A DNA stretch of 6,483 nt from Roseomonas sp. Lineage in GTDB: Bacteria; Pseudomonadota; Alphaproteobacteria; Acetobacterales; Acetobacteraceae. The position numbers and the translations under genes were made by a program. The stretch lies in NCBI GenBank assembly GCA_020249415.1, contig JADCFR010000079.1, positions 1 to 6,483 on the forward strand, written 5' to 3'. Shown here piece after piece: positions 1 through 5,028 of this stretch. Position 1 is the stretch's first letter. The number at the start of each line of letters is the position of its first letter. The notes beneath the pieces were generated by a model that was not told the origin of the DNA, ran no database searches, and worked only from the letters and a program-made list of their open reading frames with translations.

Positions 1-71
1 GAAAGCCCATCCAAGGCGATCTTCGCGGCCGGATCATCCTCAATTTCCGAGAGCGTGATCTCGGCCATCAT
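1..71 (-). CDS. Unidentified protein, N-terminus only (runs off left edge)
   Basis: Only the first 23-24 residues are visible. They begin with tandem ATG codons (69-71 and 66-68), giving MMAEITLSEIEDDPAAKIAL and a few more residues. The first ATG shares one base with the fabD TGA stop (71-73), so translation is probably coupled to fabD. The visible stretch is acidic and lacks the Rossmann nucleotide-binding start (V-T-G-x-x-x-G-I-G) expected within the first ~20 residues of FabG, which commonly follows fabD. I do not recognise the family. The evidence for a gene is the tight overlap and the open frame to the window edge. A spurious short frame cannot be excluded. Confidence 0.45.
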   Translation of the reverse strand, partial: MMAEITLSEIEDDPAAKIALDGL

Positions 72-1030
72 CACAGCGTTTTCAGGAAGGCTTCAAGCTC
101 GGCCGGATTGCCGATGGCAAGCGCGGTCGCTTCCGGCGCATTGCGCTTCATGAGGCCAGTCAGCACCTTGCCCGCGCCGACCTCAACAAACTTGGTGCAG
201 CCCATGGCGGCCATGGCAGCGACGCATTCGCGCCAGCGCACCGTGCCGGTCACTTGGCGCACCAGCAAATCGCGGATTTCGGCGGGATCGGTCGCCTTGG
301 CGGCGGTGACATTGGCCACAACGGGCACGGCGGGCGATTGCATCGTGGCCTGGGCCAACGCTTCCGCCATGGCATCCGCAGCCGGCGCCATCAGCGCGCA
401 ATGGAAGGGGGCGGAGACCGGCAGCAGCATGGCGCGCTTCACGCCCTTTTCCTTGGCGATTTCAATGGCGCGCTCCACCGCCGCCTTGGCGCCGGAAATC
501 ACCACCTGGCCGCCGCCATTGTCGTTGGCGGCTTCCACCACCTCGGCCTTGCCGGTTTCGGGGTTGGTGGCGGCAGCCGCGCAAATTTCCTGCGCCAATT
601 CAATCTCCGCGCCCAAAAGCGCCGCCATGGCACCAGTGCCGGGCGGTGTGGCCTTTTGCATGGCCTCACCGCGCAAGCGCAAAAGCTTTGCGGCGGTGGC
701 GACATCAAAAGCGCCGGCAGCGGTCAGCGCGCTATATTCGCCAAGCGAATGGCCGGCCACCAGCGCGACGCGCGCGGCAAGCCCAAAACCGCCTTCGGCT
801 TCCAGGGCGCGCACCACGGCCAGAGAATGCGCCATCAGCGCCGGCTGGGCATTGGCGGTCAGCGTCAATTCTTCCTGCGGGCCTTCCCACATCAGCTTGC
901 TCAGCTTCTGGCCCAAGGCATCATCCACCTCCTGGAAGACGTGGCGGGCAGAAGGAAAGGCATCGGCCAGGTCGCGGCCCATGCCGACAGCCTGGCTCCC
1001 CTGGCCGGGAAAGACGAAGGCAAAGGCCAT
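71..1030 (-). CDS. fabD: Malonyl-CoA:ACP transacylase (FabD)
   Basis: This cytosolic enzyme moves the malonyl group from malonyl-CoA to acyl carrier protein, supplying the extender unit for type II fatty acid synthesis. The 319 residues match the usual family length of ~310. The N-terminal oxyanion-hole motif GQGSQ is at 9-13. The nucleophile elbow GHSLGEYSA starts at 93, with catalytic Ser95. Arg120 (RLRG) sits where the malonyl carboxylate-binding arginine is expected. SAPFH ends at the catalytic-dyad His210. Gln259 (LVRQV) and the C-terminal EVGAGKVL (283-290) are also conserved. The ATG at 1028-1030 is preceded by GGAAG (1038-1042) with a 7-base spacer, which supports this start. The stop overlaps the next gene's start. 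A Bug-family gene lies 70 bases upstream, separated by a hairpin, so fabD may have its own promoter or be only partly cotranscribed. No active-site residue appears to be missing. Confidence 0.97.
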   Translation of the reverse strand: MAFAFVFPGQGSQAVGMGRDLADAFPSARHVFQEVDDALGQKLSKLMWEGPQEELTLTANAQPALMAHSLAVVRALEAEGGFGLAARVALVAGHSLGEYSALTAAGAFDVATAAKLLRLRGEAMQKATPPGTGAMAALLGAEIELAQEICAAAATNPETGKAEVVEAANDNGGGQVVISGAKAAVERAIEIAKEKGVKRAMLLPVSAPFHCALMAPAADAMAEALAQATMQSPAVPVVANVTAAKATDPAEIRDLLVRQVTGTVRWRECVAAMAAMGCTKFVEVGAGKVLTGLMKRNAPEATALAIGNPAELEAFLKTL

Positions 1031-1060
1031 GATGAGACTTCCGTGATGGTTAAAGGTCAG

Positions 1061-1082
1061 GCCGCGCGAATGGCCGCGCGGC
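1061..1082 (-). terminator. GC-rich hairpin between tctC-like gene and fabD
   Basis: A perfect 8-bp inverted repeat (GCCGCGCG at 1061-1068, CGCGCGGC at 1075-1082) encloses a 6-base loop. Read on the minus strand it lies 18 bases past the stop of the solute-binding protein gene and ends 30 bases before the fabD ATG. The stem is very stable, but what follows on the minus strand is CTGACCTTTAACC, not a true T-run. A weak or partial intrinsic terminator or attenuator is therefore more likely than a classical one. Confidence 0.45.
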
Positions 1083-1100
1083 TCCGGCTTGTCAACCGCG

Positions 1101-2072
1101 TCAATTCATCTGGATATTCGCGTCCCGCACCACCTGCTTCCAGCGGGCGAGCTCCGCCGAAATTGTGGCGCCCAATTCCTGGGGCGTGGACGCATCAATG
1201 GTGAAACCGGCTGCCGTCAGGCGCTGGGTCGTCTCGGGCGCGCGCAGCGCTGCGACAATCACCTCATGCAGCCGGGCGATGGTGGGGGCTGGCGTGCCGG
1301 CCGGCGCCAGGAAGGCGGACCAGGAAGCAGAAAGCACATCCGGCAGGCCCGCTTCTGGCATGGTCGGCACATCCGGCAGGCCGGAAAAGCGCTTGGTGCC
1401 GGTGATGGCAATGGCGCGGAGTGCGCCCGAGACCACATGCGGGCGTACCGTTGCGGCGTTGAGGATGCTCGCCTGAACCTGCCCCTGGATCATGGCGGTC
1501 ACGGCGGGGGCGCCGCCGGGGAAGGGTACATGCGTCGCCTCGGTCCCGGTGCGCTTCAGGAAAAGCTCCATGCCCAATTGCTCGGTGGAGCCGACCCCGC
1601 CCGAGGAATAGGCTGCCCGGCCCCCTTCGCGCTTCAGCCAGGCCACCACCTCGGCGACAGTGGTCGCGGGCACATCCTTGTTCACGACCAGCATATTGGG
1701 CACCGACATCGCGAGGGTGACCGGCGCGAAATCCTTTTCAGGATCATAGCCTGGGCGGGTCATGACAGCGGGGTTGATGGTCATGGTGCCGCTGGCGGCC
1801 ACAATCAGCGTATGACCATCGGCCGGTTGCGCCGCGACATGGCGGGCGGCGATGGCGCCGGTGGCGCCGGGGCGGTTTTCCACCACCACATTCTGCCCAA
1901 GGGCGGCCTGCATGGCGGGTGCGACAAGCCGTGCCACCAGATCATTCGGCCCGCCAGGGGCGAAGGGCACCACCAGCACGACCGGGCGGCTTGGCGCCCA
2001 GGGGCCTTGCGCGCGGGCCTTGCTGGCTACCAGCGCCAAGGGCAGGCCCAGCAATAGACGGCGATGAAACAT
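1101..2072 (-). CDS. Bug/TctC-family periplasmic solute-binding protein
   Basis: This is a periplasmic binding protein of the tripartite tricarboxylate transporter (TTT) family. Members capture small carboxylates or related ligands and may deliver them to a TctA/TctB membrane pair. The 323-residue length is typical. An N-terminal signal peptide has two arginines at 4-5, a hydrophobic core at about 6-16, and a likely cleavage ARA|Q at 21/22. Family hallmarks are PFAPGGPNDLVAR (36-48), ENRPGATGAIA (65-75), the GSTEQLGMELF region (161-171), HVPFPGGAPAV (181-191) and FLAPAGTPAP (254-263). The ATG at 2070-2072 follows GGGGAG (2080-2085) with a 7-base spacer. No TctA or TctB gene is visible, so it looks like one of the many orphan Bug proteins common in Acetobacteraceae and Burkholderiales. 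The ligand cannot be predicted. The double arginine could suggest Tat export, but the motif is weak and Sec is as likely. Confidence 0.92.
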   Translation of the reverse strand: MFHRRLLLGLPLALVASKARAQGPWAPSRPVVLVVPFAPGGPNDLVARLVAPAMQAALGQNVVVENRPGATGAIAARHVAAQPADGHTLIVAASGTMTINPAVMTRPGYDPEKDFAPVTLAMSVPNMLVVNKDVPATTVAEVVAWLKREGGRAAYSSGGVGSTEQLGMELFLKRTGTEATHVPFPGGAPAVTAMIQGQVQASILNAATVRPHVVSGALRAIAITGTKRFSGLPDVPTMPEAGLPDVLSASWSAFLAPAGTPAPTIARLHEVIVAALRAPETTQRLTAAGFTIDASTPQELGATISAELARWKQVVRDANIQMN

Positions 2073-2263
2073 GATGCATCTCCCCGAATTTTCTTGGCGC
2101 TACTAAGCATAAAGCGGCAGCAAGTGACAGCCAGGGCTTGATCCCCCACCCCGCTTTGTGCTTTACGCCCCCCTCCCCTGCCGGGTGCAAGGCAAGTGCC
2201 CGGCTATGCCCCTATGCGTGCCCCATCCTGGGGCCAGGGCTGAGCCAGCCAAAGGGAGATCAC
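2073..2263. promoter_or_regulatory. Divergent intergenic control region (solute-binding gene / rpsF operon)
   Basis: These 191 bases separate two genes transcribed away from each other, so promoters for both directions must lie here or close by. No consensus sigma-70 site is convincing. For the plus strand, TTGATC (2138-2143) is a possible -35 element, with a poor -10 (CTTTAC, 2161-2166) 17 bases on. For the minus strand, the AT-richer patch around 2101-2114 could hold a -10 such as TTAGTA or TATGCT. The clear elements are the ribosome binding sites at each end: GGGGAG on the minus strand (2080-2085) and GGGAG on the plus strand (2254-2258). The stretch at 2181-2246 can fold and is listed separately. 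Confidence 0.5.
2181..2246 (+). promoter_or_regulatory. Foldable rpsF leader, candidate S6:S18 autoregulatory RNA
   Basis: Just upstream of the rpsF ribosome binding site the transcript can form two alternative arrangements. One is a hairpin pairing 2181-2188 (CCGGGTGC) with 2196-2203 (GTGCCCGG), with two G-U pairs and a 7-base loop. The other is a longer arm: GGCT (2202-2205) with AGCC (2243-2246), GCCC (2208-2211) with GGGC (2237-2240), then a perfect GCCCCA/TGGGGC stem (2220-2225, 2229-2234) capped by TCC, with an asymmetric internal loop. They share bases 2202-2203 and so compete. In many bacteria the S6:S18 complex binds a structured rpsF leader to repress its own operon. Position and foldability fit that, but I cannot confirm the published consensus by eye. 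Confidence 0.4.
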
Positions 2264-2743
2264 ATGCCGCTATACGAATGCGTGTTCATCGCACGCAATG
2301 ATATCACGCAACAGCAGGTTGAAGCCATTGCCGACCAGGTCGCCGCGACCTTGGCCGAAGGCGGTGGTGAAGTGCGCAAGCGCGAATATTGGGGCCTGCG
2401 CGGTCTTGCTTATCGCATCAAGAAGAATCGCAAGGGGCATTACATGCTTCTTGGCCTTGATACGCCCCCCGCCGCCTTGAATGAAGCCGAACGTCAGCTT
2501 GGCCTCAATGAAGACGTGCTGCGCATGCTGACCGTGCGCGTGGAAGCGATTGATGAGGCACCTTCCGCTGTCATGTCCAAGCGCGGCGGTGGTGAAGAAC
2601 GCGATCGCGAAAAGAGCTTCCGTGGCCCGCGCCCGGCTGGCCGCTTTGGGTCTGGCCGTAGTGGCGGCCGTGGCGATGACCGTGAGGAATTCCGCGCCCG
2701 CGGCCGCGACGAGATGGATATGTCCATGGGGATTGAGGAATAA
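2264..2743 (+). CDS. rpsF: 30S ribosomal protein bS6
   Basis: This small-subunit protein binds 16S rRNA as a heterodimer with bS18, whose gene follows. The protein has 159 residues. The N-terminal [15 protein letters not shown], the [20 protein letters not shown] segment and [14 protein letters not shown] are typical of bS6. An in-frame ATG exists at 2138, but the ATG at 2264 is chosen: it gives the canonical MPLYE start and is preceded by GGGAG (2254-2258) at 5 bases. The protein is longer than the ~131-135 residues of the E. coli form. After about residue 103 it carries a low-complexity tail rich in Arg, Gly and Asp/Glu, ending in an acidic IEE. Such tails are common in alphaproteobacterial bS6. 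It is the first gene of the rpsF-rpsR-DUF2232-rplI operon, 3 bases ahead of rpsR. Confidence 0.97.
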   Translation: MPLYECVFIARNDITQQQVEAIADQVAATLAEGGGEVRKREYWGLRGLAYRIKKNRKGHYMLLGLDTPPAALNEAERQLGLNEDVLRMLTVRVEAIDEAPSAVMSKRGGGEERDREKSFRGPRPAGRFGSGRSGGRGDDREEFRARGRDEMDMSMGIEE

Positions 2744-2746
2744 GCC

Positions 2747-3025
2747 ATGTCTGACAATGCAGATCTGATCCCCGCCGCCCGTCGCCCTGCCGTGGGCGCC
2801 CGCCGGCCGTTTCATCGCCGTCGCAAATCCTGCCCCTTCAGCGGTCAGGGCGCGCCGAAGATTGACTATAAGGATGTGCGGCTGCTGTCGCGCTTCCTGT
2901 CTGAGCGCGGCAAGATCGTGCCGGCGCGCATCACCTCGGTTTCGGCGAAGAAGCAGCGCGAATTGGCCATTGCCATCAAGCGCGCCCGCTTCCTGGCGCT
3001 GCTGCCTTACGTGATTGCGGATTAG
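2747..3025 (+). CDS. rpsR: 30S ribosomal protein bS18
   Basis: This is the partner of bS6 on the platform of the 30S subunit. The 92 residues contain the family core: [29 protein letters not shown], the [16 protein letters not shown] segment and [12 protein letters not shown] near the C-terminus. Compared with the 75-residue E. coli protein it has about 17 extra N-terminal residues ([17 protein letters not shown] and on), as seen in relatives. The ATG lies 3 bases after the rpsF stop. AGGA (2736-2739), inside the end of rpsF, gives a 7-base spacer, so translation of the two genes is probably coupled and their products made in equal amounts. Confidence 0.97.
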   Translation: MSDNADLIPAARRPAVGARRPFHRRRKSCPFSGQGAPKIDYKDVRLLSRFLSERGKIVPARITSVSAKKQRELAIAIKRARFLALLPYVIAD

Positions 3026-3060
3026 GCAGCGCATTGCGGCGAAAGGGCATGGGACCAGCC

Positions 3061-3975
3061 ATGGCAATCAGGCGCGGCCTGTTGGATGACCCGCGTTGGC
3101 TCGCGGCGGCGATTGGTGGGATTGCTTCCGCCATTGCCGCGCTATGGGCCATGCGCGGGTTGCCGCTGGGATTTGCCGCTTTCTGGCTGACGTCCTTGCC
3201 AATTTTCGCCGCTGGGCTTGGCTTTGGCAGCGCCTCTGCCTTTGGCGCGCTTTGTGTCGGCACCGTGATGGTGCTGATACTGGCAAGCGAATGGCCAGCG
3301 CTGATCTATCTGCTGGGCTTCGCGCTTCCCGCGCTGCTGATGGTGGCAACGGGGCTGCGGGCTGGCAGGCTGGATGCTGCCCTGCCTTTGGCACTGACCG
3401 GCATTTGGCCGGCGCTGGTGATTCTATTGGTGGCGATGCTGCTGGCGGGTTCTCCCGGTGGGTTTGACGGGGCCTTGATTGGTTCAGTCAATCAAGGCTT
3501 GGCCCGCATGGGCATTGCCGATGCCGGCATGCCGGTGGAGCAATTGGCGCGCATCATGGCGCCCGCCATGGCGGGGTGGATGGTGGCAGCGTTGATCCTG
3601 TGCGGCATTGGGGCGCAAAGCGCCTTGACGCGGCGTGGGCTTGCCGTGGCGGCCACGCCGCGCTGGAGCGAAGCCCGCCTGCCGATCTGGTACGGGTTTT
3701 TGCCATCCGGGGCGGCGCTGGTCTGGCTGAGCGGCATGGGCGGCGATAGCAGCCTGCCTTTCGCGCTTTTTGTGGTGTTGCTGCTGCCCTTTTTTCTGCT
3801 GGGGCTTGCCGCGGTGCATCGGCGTTCTGTCGGCCGCACCGCCCGGCCCTTCATGCTTGGCGTCTTCTACGCCGGGCTTGTGATCTTGAGCGTGCCGGCC
3901 GCAATCGCGGTGACGGCCTTCGGTATTTTCGAACAATGGGGGCGGCGCAACCAGCCGCCCGGAGGCATGACATGA
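3061..3975 (+). CDS. DUF2232 (YybS-like) multi-spanning membrane protein
   Basis: This is an inner-membrane protein of unknown biochemical role, matching the DUF2232/YybS-like proteins found beside rplI in many alphaproteobacteria. From ATG 3061 it has 304 residues with about eight hydrophobic segments, roughly at 14-31, 37-55, 57-75, 79-98, 107-130, 168-186, 231-251 and 263-288. A weaker one is near 212-226. Short Arg-rich loops (RRG near 191, HRRSVGR at 253-259) probably face the cytoplasm. No catalytic motif is obvious. Upstream in-frame starts exist (TTG 3034, ATG 3049). ATG 3061 is preferred because GGGA (3051-3054) lies 6 bases before it and the protein then begins close to the first helix, but 3049 remains possible. 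It starts 35 bases after rpsR, and its TGA overlaps the rplI ATG by four bases, so expression is tied to the ribosomal operon. Confidence 0.85.
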   Translation: MAIRRGLLDDPRWLAAAIGGIASAIAALWAMRGLPLGFAAFWLTSLPIFAAGLGFGSASAFGALCVGTVMVLILASEWPALIYLLGFALPALLMVATGLRAGRLDAALPLALTGIWPALVILLVAMLLAGSPGGFDGALIGSVNQGLARMGIADAGMPVEQLARIMAPAMAGWMVAALILCGIGAQSALTRRGLAVAATPRWSEARLPIWYGFLPSGAALVWLSGMGGDSSLPFALFVVLLLPFFLLGLAAVHRRSVGRTARPFMLGVFYAGLVILSVPAAIAVTAFGIFEQWGRRNQPPGGMT

Positions 3976-4529
3976 TTGACCTGATCCTGATGCAGCGCGT
4001 GGACAAGCTTGGCCAAATGGGTGAGCGCGTGAAGGTGCGCCCTGGCTATGCGCGCAATTATTTGCTGCCCACCGGCAAGGCCATCCGCGCCAGCAAGACA
4101 AATCTTGAGCGCTTTGAACGCGAACGCGCCCAGCTTGAAGCAGACAACATCAAGCGCCGTGGTGAGGCCGAGCGTGTGGCTGAACGCGTGGCCGGGCTTT
4201 CCGTGATCATCATCCGCCAGGCGGGTGAAAGCGGCAGCCTTTATGGTTCCGTGGTGGCGCGCGACATCGCGGTGGCCTGCGCTGATGCGGGGCTGACCGT
4301 CACGCGTGAGCAGGTGCTGCTTGGCCAGCCGATCAAGGCCGTTGGCGTCAGCACCGTGCAGGTGGAACTCCACCCCGAAGTGCTGATCCCGGTGGTGGTG
4401 AATGTGGCGCGCAGCCGCGAAGAAGCCGAAAAGCAGGCGCGCGGCGAAAGCGCTGCCGCTGCCGCCCAGGCCGAGAGCCTGGAAGCGGCGCTGGCCGCCG
4501 AAATGGCGGCGACGGAACAGGCGGGCTGA
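3972..4529 (+). CDS. rplI: 50S ribosomal protein bL9
   Basis: bL9 is a large-subunit protein that binds 23S rRNA near the base of the L1 stalk and helps maintain reading-frame fidelity. It has 185 residues. The N-terminal domain [19 protein letters not shown], followed by [14 protein letters not shown], is the family signature. The C-terminal rRNA-binding domain contains [12 protein letters not shown] and the [18 protein letters not shown] strand region. A charged, Ala-rich tail extends beyond the 149-residue E. coli length. An in-frame ATG at 3936 is rejected. ATG 3972 overlaps the previous stop as ATGA and has GGAGG (3961-3965) 6 bases upstream, the best ribosome binding site in the window. 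It is the last gene of the operon in view; the next gene faces it. Confidence 0.97.
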   Translation: MIDLILMQRVDKLGQMGERVKVRPGYARNYLLPTGKAIRASKTNLERFERERAQLEADNIKRRGEAERVAERVAGLSVIIIRQAGESGSLYGSVVARDIAVACADAGLTVTREQVLLGQPIKAVGVSTVQVELHPEVLIPVVVNVARSREEAEKQARGESAAAAAQAESLEAALAAEMAATEQAG

Positions 4530-4537
4530 GACTGGGT

Positions 4538-4561
4538 GGGCGGGGCGTGTTGCCCCCGCCT
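4538..4561 (+). terminator. Probable terminator after rplI
   Basis: Eight bases after the rplI stop, GGCGGGG (4539-4545) pairs perfectly with CCCCGCC (4554-4560) around an 8-base loop, extendable by a G-T pair. It is followed by only two or three pyrimidines (TTCC), so the U-tract is weak. Its position directly after the last operon gene supports a terminator role. Confidence 0.55.
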
Positions 4562-4573
4562 TCCAGCAAGGTG

Positions 4574-4591
4574 TGGCCTGGTCACAGGCCA
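4574..4591. repeat. Perfect 7-bp inverted repeat with 4-base loop
   Basis: TGGCCTG (4574-4580) and CAGGCCA (4585-4591) flank GTCA. It could be part of a bidirectional termination zone or, less likely, a protein-binding dyad. It has no T-run on either side. Confidence 0.5.
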
Positions 4592-4618
4592 AATCATCGC
4601 GATTATCGTCGCGGACAA

Positions 4619-4646
4619 GGCCGGCTGTAGGCCTGCCTAGCCGGCC
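4619..4646. repeat. Strong imperfect hairpin in the convergent gap
   Basis: GGCCGGCT (4619-4626) is exactly complementary to AGCCGGCC (4639-4646). The 12 bases between can pair further. In an alternative fold, GGCCGGC pairs with GCCGGCC, a two-base TG bulge follows, then TAGG (4628-4631) pairs with CCTA (4636-4639) around CCTG, giving 11 pairs. This is the most stable foldable element in the window. It lies about 85 bases beyond the stop of the minus-strand gene and could end that transcript, although only a TTGT follows on that strand. Confidence 0.55.
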
Positions 4647-4730
4647 ATTGGCGGGCAGTCTCTTGCCGTGGAGCCCGGATCTGCGCCGGCTTGCCCGAAA
4701 CCCTCCGTAACGATGCACAGATCCTAAATG

Positions 4731-5024
4731 TCAGCCGACGGCTTTCAGCCGGGTGAATTCTTCCCGGAAAGCCGCGCGTAACGCATCGCGTTCCTCAGGC
4801 GGAAGCCAATTCGCCATGTTATGGAATATGATCGCATTCACTTCCGCCACCTGCGCTGTCCAGGGCATGCGCGAAGCGCCGCGCGCTTCGGCAAGCAACG
4901 CCGCAAGTTTCGGGCGAACGAAGGCCACCATACGCTCCGGCGATTGTGGGTCAGGCGTCGCATCAGCCAGCAAATCGGGCTGTGCGGGGGCGAAAAGATC
5001 AGGCTGGCGAATCGCTGATGTCAT
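4731..5024 (-). CDS. Conserved small protein of unknown function, coupled to methylase gene
   Basis: This 97-residue soluble protein has no signal peptide or membrane segment. The N-terminal third is Pro-, Asp- and Ala-rich, with two PDL motifs (QPDLFAPAQPDLL, 7-19). The rest looks helical, with a conserved-looking core (residues around MPWTAQVAEVNAIIFHNMAN, then WLPPEERDALRAAFREEF). I recall similar short proteins with a PDLF start and a MPW...WLP pattern in alphaproteobacteria, but I know no function for them. Its ATG lies 4 bases after the stop of the large methylase gene, so the two are probably cotranslated. No strong ribosome binding site is visible; reinitiation after the methylase is likely. 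An accessory or regulatory role for the methylase is inference from position only. The PDLF segment also resembles short motifs used to contact other proteins. Confidence 0.75.
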   Translation of the reverse strand: MTSAIRQPDLFAPAQPDLLADATPDPQSPERMVAFVRPKLAALLAEARGASRMPWTAQVAEVNAIIFHNMANWLPPEERDALRAAFREEFTRLKAVG

Positions 5025-5028
5025 GGTC

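Larger units (their letters stand above)
4530..4730. other. Convergent intergenic region rich in inverted repeats
   Basis: No gene is supported in these 201 bases between rplI (plus) and the 97-residue gene (minus). The stretch holds four successive dyads: 4539-4560, 4574-4591, 4598-4613 (CGCGA/TCGCG, 5 bp, 6-base loop) and 4619-4646. The three stronger ones are listed separately. None is followed by a long T-run on either strand. Shared transcription termination for the two converging operons is the simplest role. A short structured RNA or a repeat-element relic is also possible. Confidence 0.5.

Noticed and set aside
108..1204. Long open frames on the plus strand opposite fabD (108-1046 and 254-1204)
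   Set aside because: They are antisense to a fully conserved fabD, have low-complexity compositions and no recognisable motifs, and are expected by chance in GC-rich DNA.
1089..2057. 322-codon plus-strand frame opposite the solute-binding protein gene
   Set aside because: Its composition is rich in Gly, His and Arg with no motif. The minus-strand gene has a signal peptide, family motifs and a good ribosome binding site.
2138..2263. 42-residue N-terminal extension of bS6 from ATG 2138
   Set aside because: The extension is not bS6-like, it would read through the structured leader, and the ATG at 2264 has a good ribosome binding site and the canonical MPLYE start.
3034..3060. TTG (3034) or ATG (3049) as start of the DUF2232 gene
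   Set aside because: TTG is a less likely start. ATG 3049 has a purine-rich stretch only one base away. ATG 3061 has better spacing. ATG 3049 is not fully excluded.
4402..4710. 102-codon plus-strand frame across the end of rplI and the convergent gap
   Set aside because: Most of it overlaps rplI out of frame, it is Arg/Pro/Ala-rich, and it runs through the inverted repeats. There is no sign of coding.
3867..4718. 283-codon minus-strand frame covering rplI and the gap
   Set aside because: It is antisense to bL9, with atypical His/Arg/Ala composition and no domain. It is a reading-frame shadow.
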